The notes: generated from the sequence alone by a model not told the origin. A stretch of 64,000 bases of DNA from Phoronis australis (GCA_002633005.1 NMRA01000336.1:366301-430300), one strand, 5' to 3'. Positions 27,601 through 42,600 are shown, numbered from the stretch's first letter. Translations and numbers: made by a program.

Positions 27601-30600
27601 GCTCCGTGTCAGTCTTACACACACACTTGTGCCCTATGAGCTGTTCTGTGATAGTTGCTCCATAACAGGTGTTTTACATCTAAATACAGCTTTATTGTAA
27701 ATTTCAAAAAGGGAGGCAGAGTTTAATACTCTGTAGAAGATGTTGACAAGATTCCGGGAGCAACTGGAACAACTTTACTTTGAACGCCTTTGCAGTTTAG
27801 AAGGCAACAAGTCCAGCAAAACATGTATGGTTAGTCAGTGCAGAGAAATCAGTCAAAGAAGACAAGCAGAGGGTGCTAAACTTTCAAAAGTAGAATGCGG
27901 TCATGGGCAAAACATCTGTATGTCTCAGGCATTCTTATCACCAGAAAATCCGTAGATGGGGCCCATGAGTGTGTATTTGGAAAATGAGAATTTTCAGGCA
28001 TTTTAGCCAAATAAACACCTGGGCGTTTATTTGGAAAAGAGGGCGTGTAAACTGAAAGCCATAGTTTTGCTTGATTTGACACTCTTTTACTTAAAACTGC
28101 ACTTTAAAATTTTTTTTTAATAATTGCATAATTTGCCAACACCTTGTTTGTTTTTAGAAATGATAAATGCTACACAAAACTAAATTTGTGACAAAAAGTT
28201 GATGCTGAGTGGGCTATTATGAGGAAAATTTCCAAATAAACGTCACACTGTCAGTACGCTTGTCGCCACAAGTTGTAACACCAAATAAACGTCCATGGGC
28301 GTTTCAACATGTGGGCTTATCTACGGAAAACCCCTGTATCATTATGATGATTCATCACCTATTAGCAAACAATGTGGTACAACAAAAATAAAATCTGGAA
28401 ACAGTCTTAGACAGTTGTAGGCTTTGCTTGTCGAAAGGCAATATGGTAAAAATTCCAGTGAAAAAATAAATATTTTGAACCTGTCCTCAATTTATAGAAA
28501 CAGGTAATGATTGGCTGTCCAAAATTCGAGAAATATGAGAAAGACAGCAAAATTCACAATGTTCGATCTTAGTTTTGATAGCGGGTGCCAACAATGTTTC
28601 GATTTCCTGTTTGAGACAGTTTGAACATCCGCGCAGATTTGAGACTGTTATTGCTGATAAGAAATTCACACTGTGTCCTAAAAAAACATAAACAGCGATG
28701 TTACTGGTTTTGAACACAACCGATTTACCAAATTTTGTAATAGGAAATTTATTCATTTGTCGTGTAACACGCCTGACCGATTATTCGCAATATCCATTTG
28801 GGCTCAACATCTTCACGTTAAACTGATAGCAAACCAAACATTGACAACACAATGTATGTAACCCTGGTTTGTTTCTGGGCCAGCGACATGCTTACATGAG
28901 TCACCTGTCACTTAAACAGACTTTAGCAAAACAGTGCTTCTGGCAACAATATAGATATAAATAAGGTCCCCGATGTCTTAGTTCGACTACTTGTTTATTT
29001 GACAAGTATAGAACTATTGCTTTATGCGTCTGGTGTATATTCAATCAATAAGAGTTTGGAATTATTACGAAACAAGCTATAGTAGGTTGACATCCATGTA
29101 AGATTTTGACATGTTTGTACAAAACACAGCAGTAATCCAGATCACAATTTAACCAAGGTAAGCTCCACTAAGTTCTAACACGCAAGTGACTGTTCAAGTA
29201 GCCGGCTACAAGTGTGTTAGCTTCTTTGACGCTAATTATGCGCAGTTCTCGGTACTGCTGTTACCCGATACCAGAGCGGTCCGCTCGTGATATATTTAAT
29301 GTATTTTTTATGAGTGTATGCACTACAGGCCAAGGCTTCATTTTACAAATCATACTTCATGGCACAGCTACAATCAAAGGGTCACTTTCAAACTGAACGC
29401 GCCAAATAACCCACAGGACAACATTTCACTGAGACCACTTGATTTGAAACTTAAATGTCTTGATGACGCCTGGCTCACGGCCAAAAATGAACCCAGGGAC
29501 ACAATAAAAAAACTTCGATATGTCATGTTCATACATCATTTTCCTTTCAAAACTCTTATAATGCGTCTCACAAGAAACGCATTCTTAGACCCACTAGTAC
29601 TGCGCACAAAACCAGGAATGGATCCCTTTCTGCTAAAACGCATAATCATGTAACGAGCCGTAAGTTGTACTGATCTGTCATAAATAACAAAGTTGTACAA
29701 ATAAAGTCATTTTTCAGTAAATACTGGAGCAAAAACAAAAGCTTTACATTTATGCCACATACTGATATATACGTGTATGTCAGATACTGAGATATACAAA
29801 TGTGAGATATTTATGTACAGTGTACATGGTTTTCAAAGTTTCTTTTCAAGCGTTCATAACATTGTTAACACCCCACAAACGAGTTATCCTCGTTTTCGCT
29901 AAACCTTTCAAAGTCCGGTTCGTAGTCTGAATTACTGTCTATAAAGTCCAGCAACCAGTCATTGCGAATGTCCCCACTCACAATGGGAGCAATCCCCATG
30001 ACTCGGAAAGATTTCTCTATGACTGTGAATGTGAATATTTGCTTTTCACAGTCTGTTTCAAATTGACACTGAACAACATCATGTTGCAGTCAGACAGGTT
30101 AGGGCGCTGTGCAAAACCACGGCATATCGAAGGTCCAGGAGCCGGGAAGAAGGTAATTGGGCAGCATGTTCGTAGAAAAAATTGAGGCCTTGAACCCAAG
30201 ACCTGACTTGGTAGCACAATGGTTTCATCACCGGTGCTTATCAATTACCTGCTAATCTAAATAAAAAGTGCGACACAGTAGCGATTATGCAAAATTCGCA
30301 GAACATTATATTTGCATACTGCAATCGCAATCAAATGTGGCAAATTTTTTTGTGTCTATGATTACTCCAAGAAAACGTGCAAGATATGTACAAACAACCA
30401 TCCACATACATCACTATAACTATAGACTGTGACATCAGTCAATACATTACATTGGCCGTAGTTTCAAATCATGTCTAAATAATCACAGTTACTTGATGAA
30501 CTCCTAGATTTATATTCAGCCCCACATCATGCGAAAAAGCGGACTGTCGGAAATGTGACAATTAGGTGCAATGGCACTAAAATCTAAGTGTCCCAAATTT

Positions 30601-33600
30601 GAGAAATAAGGTGGATGCCAAAATGACAGTGTCACAAATTTCAGAATCAAAAAATTCAGTTTCATTTTGAATTTAAGTGTCCGAAATTCGGGAGATAGTC
30701 CTAAATTTGAGAATTTTTACCATAATGTTATTATAGTTGAGTCTCTTAAGATTCAAAACATAAAATCATTGAATTATTGGAATGTGGCTCATGTTCATTA
30801 ATTGGTGGGAAACATTAGCAATTAGTATCAGACCTGGCTTATTCAAATAGCATGGAAACTATAACTTCATGTGTGTTCAAAAACAACGAAACTGCCACGC
30901 GTGACACCTATAGTGATGCATAGAAGTCACTAGAGTGCATCCTTCCATGGTGGTTAGAAGGGTAGGTGAGTTGTGCTGTAGGGGTCCTTATTTGTATAAG
31001 AAATATAATAGTCTTTTGTAAGTGTGAAATTCACACTTGTAGATATATTGTGTTGTTATTAGTTCACATATTTTGTACACATCTGCCCAAAAGTTGGGTT
31101 AAGTTGTGCCAAGCATGATGTATGTCATTGACTAGTCAGGTGTGTAATTTTAGAAGTACCGTACTGTGTATTCTCCGTTTGTTTATAGATGTAATTAGTT
31201 GACACTATTAGCTGGTCATAAACAGTAATGTTATATTATTTCGCTGATTCAGTTTGTGCATTGTTACCCCATGGTAGCATTCACCCAGCACAAGCACATT
31301 AGTCTAAATGTGACAGAAACACTTACCTTTGACACCTGAGCACACCTACAAAGAGTCACGACGTCCAGGTAGGAGAAGATTCTGCAACAATAAGACTTGC
31401 TTAGTTTCCCACAGTACAGTTCAATCAGTGTCCTGAAGAGACAGGCCTCGATGCTACGAAAATTGTCAGGTCGCATTTTGTGATCTAGCCAAAATCTCAG
31501 GTCACATTTTCAAAATTTAGCTTGCGTTCATGTCTCACCGCAAAATTTTCCCACCAATTTTACATGCCAAAATTAATTTTTCAGATCACTGAGAAAATGT
31601 GTAGAGGACCCTCTTACCTGCGGCGTCAAATACTTACAAATTATCAGGGCGAAAAATTGAATTCTTACATGCAGGTATGGCATTAGTGTTCTTCACGACT
31701 GTCATTGAAAGGCTTTGGAGCGCAAGGCTCGTTGCGTGAGCATAGTCATTAACCCCAGTGTTTGCAGTAATAAGATAATGAGACTCCAATAGTAAGAAAA
31801 TACGGCTTTGCGAAGCTAACTCCATCTATTAGAGGTGACGTTGTATCTATCCTTACCACCTACACTCAAGGCTGTACCCTTTTAGCCACCTGGAATAATA
31901 TAAATTTTTTTTAATTGCGAACTTAAGCCGGAACAAGATTCTTTCTATTGGAGTCTGAAAATTTTGCGGTATGGTCCGGAGACTGAATGAAAAAATGGCA
32001 ATGGGTGTATGAAGAGAAGAAAAAAAATTTGCTAACCACAACTTCACATCAACCTGTTTAATTTCAGTAGCTGCAGCAATGGGCAAACCACATTGGGCTT
32101 ATCAAATATCGAAGCAGGGAAATATCTGGAGATACAAAACGTTCAACAAGCTTTTAATGAGGTTCGTTATTCTGAAAAAGACTATGAGGATATTAATTTC
32201 CCGGATATATTCACTCTTCCTAGTAATAAAGTACTGACAGATGACTAGTCCTTATTATTAGAACAAGAGATCACAGAAGATGAACTCTATGAAGCCTTAA
32301 AACAATCCCAAAATAATAAAACACCAGGCAATTTTACAAAATATTTTGGGATGCAAACAGTACCTTTTGGAATGTATAAATTATAGTTTTAAAACAGGAA
32401 AATTTTCAACCTCCCAAAGGCAAAGTGTCATTACACTTATCCCAAAAGTAAAAATAGAGAGGAATTAAAAAATCTGGAAAATTGGTGACCAATTTCATTA
32501 TTAAATTGCGATTACAAATTACTTACAAAGGTTATTGCCAACTGGCTAAATAAGTACACTCATAAGCTTATTTATACAGATCAAACGTCTGTTTCAAAAC
32601 GATTTACAGGTCAAAATATTAGATTAATACAGGACATAATATCGTATTATACAAATAACAATCTCAATGGACAAATTGTATTATTAGATTTTAAGAAAGC
32701 TTATGGTAGTTTAAATTGGTCCTTTCTTCAAAAAACCCTTCTGGCTTTTAATTTGGTCCCAAATTTATTCAACGTATAAAACAATATATAACGATATTGT
32801 GTCTTGTGTTCAAAACAACGGATTTACATGTGGTTATTTTAATGTTAAGAAAGACCTTCGTCAAGGGGACCCCTTAATTAGTCAACTGTTTACACTATGT
32901 GTGGAGCTCATGAGTCATAACATTAGCAGTAACCCCTTAATCAAAGGATTGTGTATTGATGGGCATGAAGTCAGACCAGTACGCTGATGACACAATTTTA
33001 TTTATTCTGAATGAAATGTCAGGAACAGAATGCTTTAAATTTCTCACAAGATTTAGAGACGTGTCTGGTCTTAAAGTGAATAGGCGAAAATGCAATGTTT
33101 TTAGACCCCCTGTCTGAACTTGAGAATATGTATGATATAAAGTGGCCAAAAACAAATATTAAATGTCCGGGCGTTTCCTTCGGTAAATATGAAAAAGAAA
33201 AAAAATGGACAAAATTTTGAAGAAAAAATTTTGGAACTTAGGAAAATTCTAAATATTTGGAAAACAAGTAAATTAACAATTAAGGGAAGAATTGTCATAA
33301 CTAAAGCTTTTGCGCTATCCAAATTGATTCACGTAATATCTGTCCTTGGATTGACAAGGGATTTGTGCAAACGAATAGATAAAATAAAATTTAAATGATA
33401 TTATTTGGCAGGGAAACCACCTAAAATAAAGAAAAGCGTTGCAATGGCCTCTCATGAAGATGGTGGTTTAAAAGTCCCTGACATGACCCTTATAAAGGAA
33501 GGCCTTTTAGTAAACTGGGTAAAAAGACTTCAGTCTCTTGAATGTGGAAGTTGGAAGTTTTATCCACAATATATCGTCAAGAATTACGGTGGTGAACTGT

Positions 33601-36600
33601 TGTGGTCATATAATTTTAAAGTAAGCAAACTGTTTAGAACAGTAAATGATATTTTTTATAGAGAAGTTTTGTCGGTGAGTGAGCAGTTGAATCATAATGC
33701 TTTTAAAGATGCGCCTCTTTTTGATCAGATTATATGGCATAACAGAGATATAACACTTAATAATGAGTCACTATATTATAAAGAGTTTGCTAAAAATGGG
33801 CTATGTTTCATCAATGACTTTCTTGATGCTGAAAATAGGCAAAATATAAATTGAAAGATTCTAAAATTCTGAGTTTTAATTCAATATGTATTATTTTATC
33901 TAGAAAAATTGATCAAAGTCATCAGTGATTGGTTGGCTGCAACAATAAAATTTGCTTAGATTATAATAAAATTGCAAAAGAAAAAATCAAGAGTATTAAG
34001 CTACAAAACTATTGCAAAAAAACCAGATACTTATGAAAAATTGTCGCAGCAATACTCAAAACAAGATATCCAAAACATTTATTCCTTGCCTTTTACACTT
34101 CCCCTCGATCCATGCATTAAATCTTTTAAGTATATGTCGTTACATAACAGTGTATAATAACTCTTTGTTATATAAGAGGAAGATTGTTAATTCAGATTTT
34201 TGTCCCAATTGTAATCTAGAACAGAATACTGAACACATGTTTTTCCTTTGTGATGTAGTGCAAAGATTGTTGATTAATGTTCAGGATATTTTGACATCTT
34301 CTCTTAAGGAAGATGTCAGAATAACCAAGAATGAATTCATGTTTTGCCATTTAAGTTCTGAATTCTCCCTGTTGATTAATTATGGTATCACTATCACCCA
34401 ATATTTTATTTATTTACGTACCCAATAACAGTTGCATCCAGATTGGTCTGTCCTTAAGTTATTCATGTCAAAATATATTAAAATTACGTTATTTAATTTT
34501 CAAAAACAAAAAGAACCGGACAACATTAATATTAGAATGTGGGAGAGCCTCAGTGCTGCCATGCAATGAATCTGTAATATCTGTAGTATATTTAAAGGAG
34601 CATGCCACCCAAAAAACAACCTAATTTGTATCAATTTAGATCGAGTAGTTCTACTCCATAACGACACGTACGGTTGCGTTACCTGACACCTGACGGCAGA
34701 CAGAGGTGTTGAAATTATCCAATGACGTCATCGGTTTCACACGCTGTCTGTTCAGCAGTTCACAACGCGGGTTACTGGTGTCAGCTTATCGCTTAAAGTC
34801 ATCGTTTAACACCAATAAATCATCAAACTTCGATGTAAAACCCTTAAAAATACACCGAGTTCTTACAAAAACGTGTTGTTTTATTTTGTTCTTACTGATT
34901 TATTGGTATTTGGACACACCGTAGCCTACAAAGTTCGGCAGGCCAATAGTTAAGGTCCATAGAAGGAGTTTGGGGTCTGTTCGGAGACGGAAGTATTTTC
35001 AGTGAGATACAGACAGGAGAACCTAGATCTGTGTTGTTTAGACTTGTGATTTTTTTTGAGTTCTAAACACAAAACACTTGTTATCCTGGCCAGTGGCTCG
35101 GAGCCCGACGATCAGGCCCGTCGCAGCAGTTTGGGTGCTCAGATCATCCTCCAGTGGGAATGTGTCGCGGGACACTCGGGCAAGTTGGGACAGTTCTTCC
35201 TCTGTATGTGAGACAATAATGAGTACACCCCAGTACGCAGCAACAGCGTGGCATGTTGACCCGAATCGTAAGCAAAAGCAAACTTATCACAACCAAGGTA
35301 GAAAAATGACTGACTCGACTGCTCTTACAGTCAGACTATATGAAATGAAATTGGCGCGAAATTCTTGCCTCCCAAAACGTCACTTCCTGAGTAGACGACG
35401 AGTAATTAATTAAATTACGAAAACCAGTAAATAAGTGAAAAATATTTTTGGGATAATCAACAAACCTTATTTTTGCTAAAACTGACATGAAAAAAGGTTG
35501 CCGTCGCCTTTAAAGAATGAAGTGTGCCTGAGTGAATGAGTGTGTGAGTGTGCGAGTGAAAGTCCTTACCCCTTTTCCTTGTTCACCCTTTCAGCCTTTA
35601 AAAAAATTTAGAGTATATTGTTGAAGAATAAAATTTTAAAAAATATATATATAAAAAAGTTTGACATAAAAAACTTGCGTGAGTACAAGTGTAGACAGAA
35701 ACTGGGGCAAGGTGGAAGTAATGAGCAGCTAATTGCAATCTTGTATTCATATGCACTATTTTTGTAACATTTGCAAGATACATGGAAAGAGTGATTTGCA
35801 CCCTTACTTCAACTGCCTTGACACCAGTCGTGATGTAGACTCTCAGCTGATTGGATGCAAGTTACTCAGATGCAACTTAAAGGAGAATGCCACCCGATTC
35901 AATTAGTCTTTTTTGGCGTATTAATAAGTCTATATCCACATAGCCTCGCATACGGTCGACCTTACCTTGCCGAGAGGTGTCGCATTAACCTGTGAGGAAG
36001 GTAAGAAACAACGCAACGACGTCAGTGGTTCATTTGCAGAGGGAATGTCGCTATGTTGCGGTGCCATCATTCCCGCTTGTCCGAACTAGTTCAGCTGCGA
36101 GGAAAGCGGGTATATCGTTTTTCGACTTTCTCAAGAGTTCAAAATGCTTAGGAAGTGTCTCGCGGTAGTGAAGAATGAAAAGTACGCTGATGGCCTGTGA
36201 AACTTAACGATCCACCTGCGAAGTCTTCGTCGGGATCGAGCTCTCGTCTAAGTCGGGATTGCGAGTCGTCATGTTGACGTTTGTTACTGAGCGTTCTGTT
36301 TCAAAATGAATTATTCTCACCCTAACCAATACCTTTATAAAACTGAAACAAGTCTGTCTCATTAGATGCAATTTGCAATGCCTTTGGAGTGCTCGTGAGT
36401 GCAACTGATTTAAGAAGCCAGCAATGCGTTACCAGCTTGGTGCAGCAACACTAATTGACGAGACACCGAGGCCGTGTGAGCTCATGCTAATTCAGTGTTT
36501 GCTGACAGAAACTGTAGTGAAACAACTCGGTTTCTATCCCACGGCCAGGTGTTAAGGGAATCTTTATTTACATTTACATTATTCAAATAATGATTGTCAA

Positions 36601-39600
36601 TGTACAACTTCTGCCCTGACGGTTCTGTGGCCAAAGCAGAACCTCATGAATTCGCGGCCCCCGACGAGTAAGTTTGCAGTTTCGTGGCTAATTCACCAAC
36701 ATAATCACGTGCACATTACTTCTTTGGCTCACTAGTATAGTATTTTCTTGACTGGAAGTTTAGTTTCCAACTTTGTCTGGTTTATGTTCATGATGTCTTC
36801 AGTCCGGCCGCGACGAGCCTAATCTGTTTCCGAGACACTGGCCAGCCGGCCGCGACGGGCCTGATCGGGCTTCAAGCCACTCACTGGCAAGGACAACAAG
36901 CGTTTTGCGTGTTTCGAACTAAAAAATCACAAGTCTAAACAACACAGATCTAGTTCTCCTGTCTGTATCTCACGGAAAATGCTTCGAATTTATCTCCGAA
37001 CAGACCCCAAACTCCTGCTACGGACTACGGACCTTATTGGCCTGCCGAACTTTGTAGGCTACATTGTGTCCAAATACCAATAAATCCGTAACAGCAAAAT
37101 AAAACAACACGTTTTTGTAAGAACTCGGTGTATTTTTAAGGGTTTTACATCGAAGTTTGATGATTCATTGGTGTAGGTCTGCCATCAGGTGTCAGGTAAC
37201 GCAACCGTACGTGCCATCATTGAGTAGAACTACTCAATCTAAATTGATACAAATTAGGTTGTTTTTGGGTGGTATGCTCCTTTAAGTTAGGGTAAGTGCT
37301 CATCTGAGTGGATGCATACTTAATGTCGATTTCCCACTACCACAATTCCTGTTTTTTGGAACTTAGATCATATACAAATGTGGGTACATAAAAATGGCCA
37401 CTGGGCTGGGTTAGTCAACTCCATCAAGAAATCAGCTGATAACAGAGCATATACTGAATGTACTAAAAACATTTCAAGATTCAAAAAAAAAGGTTGCTCT
37501 CCCTTTTTTGCTCATGATTATCCAAATAGACTCACTATCAAATGAGACATGTTAAAGTCTCAGGACATATCAGGTGACATTCTATTAGTCTGACTTAAGT
37601 GTTGGCAAGCAACTTATACCAAAACCGGCAAAAAATCATTCCCAAATGTATGACTCTAAATTCTAGAAAGTAGCAACAAAATATGCTTCAAAGCGGCTCA
37701 TTAGGAAAAACCCTGAGTTTTTTATCCTCGGAAGATTTTGTAAACGAACAAAAAGATACTGAGGGTGTGTTATTGAAATGTAGAGACAAGCATAGGACAC
37801 TAGAAGACGAACAAGAGACAGGGAGAGTTGCGTCACTGGCCCCACGTAGCATTCAGCATACCAAGAGGAGCAGGATAGAGCATTGCGGTACACGCCTGTG
37901 GAGGAACTACTATGTGCAGGTTGAGCATACCCACAGTCAACACCTTTACAATTTCCACATACTTAACAAGTACCAAAACAATTTAAATGTAATACAGAAT
38001 TATCAAACACAAACAGCCTGTAGTACACACGTACCACGGTGTTTGCTGAACTGAATGTGTGCTCTAAAATTTTTTTTAACAAGTAGTAACAACTCGGAAT
38101 AGCAGAGGAAGCAGAAGACTGGCAAGTTTCATTTTTGAAAATTCGTAGATTTGAAGCAGAAATGTACATTACATAGCAACGAAAATTCTTAAATTAGTAC
38201 TGGTCAGGAAATCAAGTCTACTTCTAGAGATAATATTTCAGAATTATTGAGTTGTTGATCGTGGGTACACAAGTTCACGAGCCCAGTAAGTTGTCTTCTG
38301 GCACGTGAGAAATTTTAGCCTCTCGATTGATTTTCTCTTAGGCAACACCATTCGAAAGTCCACAAAAATGTTTTATAGCATTGTACAAACTTTTGTTATT
38401 GCCTACCGAATTTATATAGAAGTACAAAATAAGCTAAAAAGGTGTTAATCATGGGTACAGTTACCCTAAACACAAAATGAATGGAAATGACTTCCTATTT
38501 TCAATTCATTGTACTTACCGAAGTAACAGTTCTTTAGGCAGTTTTCTGTTGATCGGGGAATCATCTTCCACTGATATCTGGGAAACCTTAAATGGAAAGT
38601 AATTAAAGCCAAAGTATTAATAGCTACAAATACCATACATAGCATTCATATGGCAATTTTATAAGATCAAGCAGGCAACGCATTTGAGCAAGATGGCAGA
38701 TCAGCTGCTAAAGACAGATATTCACAAAAGCCTTTATACGTTTTGGGGCACACTAAATTATGGTATGGCAAGCAATAAAGGACAATACTTAAAAGTAGCC
38801 GTCAAAAGGAAAGCAGGATGTCTGAACCAGACAGTCAATCAGATGTGTCGGTCACAAAGATGTCCTTGTAGTTGTAGTCCTCTCATGACTTATTTCAATA
38901 AATTCGGTACTGCTTGGCATGCCAATGATGTAGCATTTATACATGTACACCACTGACTTTTTACAAAAATTACTCTGTGAGGGACAGAATGTGTACCAGA
39001 AAATGCAGACACATAGCTTTACCAGAAGTTACCTCACTGGAATGCAGCTTTCCTACACTAACAAGGGAGATCTTCAAGCAGATTTGAGTGGTAATTATAA
39101 GACAATCACAGTCCTTCAAGAATTTCTGAGATGGCACTGATGTTCTCTCCTTAAAGCAAGCTTTCAAGCAGTTTTAGGCAAAAAAGTACGAAAAAAGTAG
39201 TACACCATATTTTCAAAAAAGTAGGAAAAGTAGGAACTGTGGAGAGAAAATTAGGAAAAAGTAGGAACAAGAGCAGGCGTTCAGGAGTAAATAGTTTTCA
39301 TCGATATTTACCATTGAAGTTCACCCCATGTCACAGGCATTACTTAACATTAGTTAGAGAGCCAGCAGAACTTTGTTCACACTTTTGAGTGCAAAAGGTT
39401 TGACTGAGTAATTCTATTGTACGTCATCTCAGTATCATTGAAGGAAAGGGACGTCTTAAGTTGAACAATCCTGGGCTTGGTCCCTGGGGGAGGGGTCCAA
39501 AAGAGGACCCAAAAATACATTTAAAGGAGAGTGCCACCCAAAAAAGCAACTTATTATGAAGCAATTTAGATAGAGTAGTAGAGATATTTCCGGCCTCATA

Positions 39601-42600
39601 CTTCCTATTAACAGCGTACTTTTCATTCTTCACTACCATGAGCCACTTCCTAAGCATTTCGGGCTCTCGAGGAAGTCCGAAAAACGATTGATACCCGCTT
39701 TCTTCGCAGCTTCATAGTTCAGACAAGCGGGAACGATGCACCGCAACATAGCGGCATTCACTCAGCAGATGAACCACTGACATCGCTGCGTTGTTTCCCA
39801 CCTTCTTCACAGGTTAACACGACATCTCTCGGCAAGGTGAGGTCGACTGTATAAGAGGCGATGTGGATATAGACTGATTAAGACGGTAAAAAAGACCAAT
39901 ATAAATCGGGTGGCATTCTCCTTTAAATTAAATTTTGAGTGCAACATCTGTTTCAAGTTTATTTCATTCAAATCAACACTCAAATTAAAATGGTACAACT
40001 GAACAAGTGAAAATGCCTGGGGATAATTAATTTAGATGCCTGCTAATAATAACAACCAATTATCGATTTATTTAAACTTTTAAGTGCATCAATTTTTTCC
40101 AAGAGAGGTAAGTAACTCTAGACACCATATCCACAACTTAAGATGCCATTTTTCCTGTTTTTTTGTAGATAAGACGGGGGTTTTGAACCCCAAAGGACAA
40201 ACCCACAGAAATGAACTAATAAAAGAGGAAATACAAAACTTTTATTACTACTACCGGGGTTTTCCGTAGATAAGCCCCGGACAAGAAAATTAATATGCAT
40301 GACATTTGTAGACCTCCTAGAGGCAAAGATGATCGCACCCGAGGTCGCTTGAAGACTGAGTATTGTGAAAAATTAACAAGTTTGAGCCAGCTCTCTTGGT
40401 ATGTGCCCAACTGTAAGTCCGTCTTTGACTACTTTCATACCTCACCAATCAAGCGTGTATCCATTAACAACACTGAAGTCCAGGTAGGGAATCCATGAAC
40501 AAGTCTCTGTTATGATGCATTACATACCATAGGCAGATTTAGGAGAGGCCCGCCCCCCCTTGTCTGCCACAAGCAAAATGAAACAACAATAGCACGAAGC
40601 GTGAGTAAATATCGAGTTAAGGATCTAGGACCGGTAGCAGATGAGGGGGGCTCAGATGGCGGCGAAATAGTGTTCCCGTGTTTTTTAGTCCACTGCCAAA
40701 TTTTCCAAACAAAAGGTTCACAGCCTCGACCCCCCCACTTTCTGGCAATTGTGTTTTGTCCAATTCCCCAAGGCAACATATTGGCTGCCCCTCTTGGTAT
40801 CCTAGATCCACCACAGCATACAGACAGTAATGATGAGGCGAGGTCGTTATTTCAATCCTGACAAATCTGTTTTGCTGATGAACGCATACCGGAGCCACTG
40901 GACTGAAACAGTATCCGTAGAGTTTCAAAAATTGAATATTGGCGTGAAGATAATTCCAGCCAGAATGACCGGTTTCCTTCAGCCACTTGATGTTTCTGTT
41001 AATGCTCCGTTCAAAGCTAGAGGTTGCGAGATCAGTATCAGTATTGGCTTGAAACAGCGAGAAAGAATATACCCCCGAGAGGGTATCGCCGCAACCCATT
41101 TCTATCTTCAGCCATGCGGCAAATCCCGCATTAGACATCATTATCAGTGAGAGCATTTGAATGTTGCAGCATAGCTGCTGATGAGCAAATGGTCTCTACC
41201 TTATTCACCAATGCCCGGATTCACGAACACATGGGGTACAGCATGGATATCCAAGAGATGGGCACAAGTCACTGGATCTCTTCATTGACTCGGAGACGGA
41301 AAGAGTCACTCAGAGGACGAGCTGGGTGAAAATATTGACATGGACTTAATACACGTACATTTAGAGGTTTCCTGGCTGGTTTTTTAACTTAAGTGTTTTT
41401 CGAAAATTTTATGTTAATAAACATATAGTTCGGCAACACTTTGTTCGATTTTATAAATGTTAAATGCTCCAAAAAACTGAATTTGAGGCTAAAAGTTGAC
41501 GCTAAGAAAGCTTTTAAGAGAAAAAGTTCCGAATAAATGCTCCACTATCTGGACATTTGACACGAGAAGTTGCAACACCAAACAAACACCCATGGGCGTT
41601 TATTCAGCATAATTTTCCGAATAAAGGCACCTGGGCTATTCATCGGGTGGGCTTATCTACGGAAAACCCCGGTATGAATAAAAATTATTTCAAATGATGC
41701 AAAAATACAACTTATGACATGAAAATTTCTTGTGTTATTGATTAAGACACTCATTAATTAAAGGATTTCTTTAAACACCTTTTTTTAAACATAGTTTAGT
41801 AACTCTATGTTACCTATTTCAACATTCATTCGCAATGTCAACTGATTTTGCAGTGCATAACTAAGTTATCATTGAAACCTCAAATAGACGTATTGTTCCC
41901 AGCCAACTTTTACTGTTGTTTATACCCTACTTTCTAAGTAGGTCACGTACAGGTCACGTACAGGTCACGTGCTGGGAGACTGATACAAAACCAAGTAAGA
42001 AATGGATTACAAAAATCGAATCGGCAGTTAAAGTATGTGGTTAGCATAAGATCGAAACATCGAAATGTCAGCTTATTAACTGAATTAATGAATTAGGGCG
42101 AGGGAACTTTCTGTGTTCATGACCATAGAGGCCTGAGGCATTCGTAGCATTCGTTTTCAACGCCAACAGTCCTATGCATGTAAACGCACAACTCCCGTAG
42201 GATCAAAACTACGTTTTGTCTTCCCTTTTCCCGGCACCATTATATCATAAGTACAACTCGTTGGCTCAATGTCATGGCAACTTTGTGAATGAAAGGACTG
42301 AGGGTATACGAAGCTGTTCTGTACCTGGTGGGAGATCTTATTTAATTGAAAGCCCTTTAACCTTTGACCTTGGATAAGTGGTAAAAAAATATCCACACCG
42401 TTGCGCGGTTCCAAGGTGGTTCAACTAAATCTTTTTCTCGCTACGAAGTATTTATTTTGTATTTGAAGTTCCCCGAGAATGAAGATAAGGTATTTTGTTA
42501 GACACAAGTGAAATATTGTAAAAATGGCCAATTTTTGTGAATAAGGTTGGAGATAATCTTAAGTGATAAAAAGTCTATACCAGCAGTTTGCCAACTTACA

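Larger units (their letters stand above)
34596..37281. mobile_element. Foldback TTAA element with arms of about 450-530 bp and nested insertions
   Basis: TTAA at 34592-34595 and 37282-37285. The left end AGGAGCATGCCACCCAAAAA is matched by the reverse complement of the right end (AGGAGCATACCACCCAAAAA). Arms continue to about 35130 and from about 36830, sharing TTCGATGTAAAACCC and ACTTGTGATTTTTT-type segments. Between the arms lie a piece of another THAP element (35130-35509) and the end of a third (35881 onward). It truncates the LINE on its left. Confidence 0.75.

Noticed and set aside
30185-30215. A-box-like TAGCACAATGG on the plus strand
   Set aside because: No B box at the right distance downstream, so not called as a tRNA or SINE.
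37683-38054. Plus-strand ORF of 123 codons
   Set aside because: No motif and no second copy to show selection on the frame.
40617-41156. Minus-strand ORF of 179 codons
   Set aside because: Shadow of the plus-strand pogo-like DDE region, which has recognisable motifs; the minus frame has none.
41938-41975. Direct repeats considered as a CRISPR-like array
   Set aside because: Eleven-base units with no spacers in a eukaryotic intron: a minisatellite.
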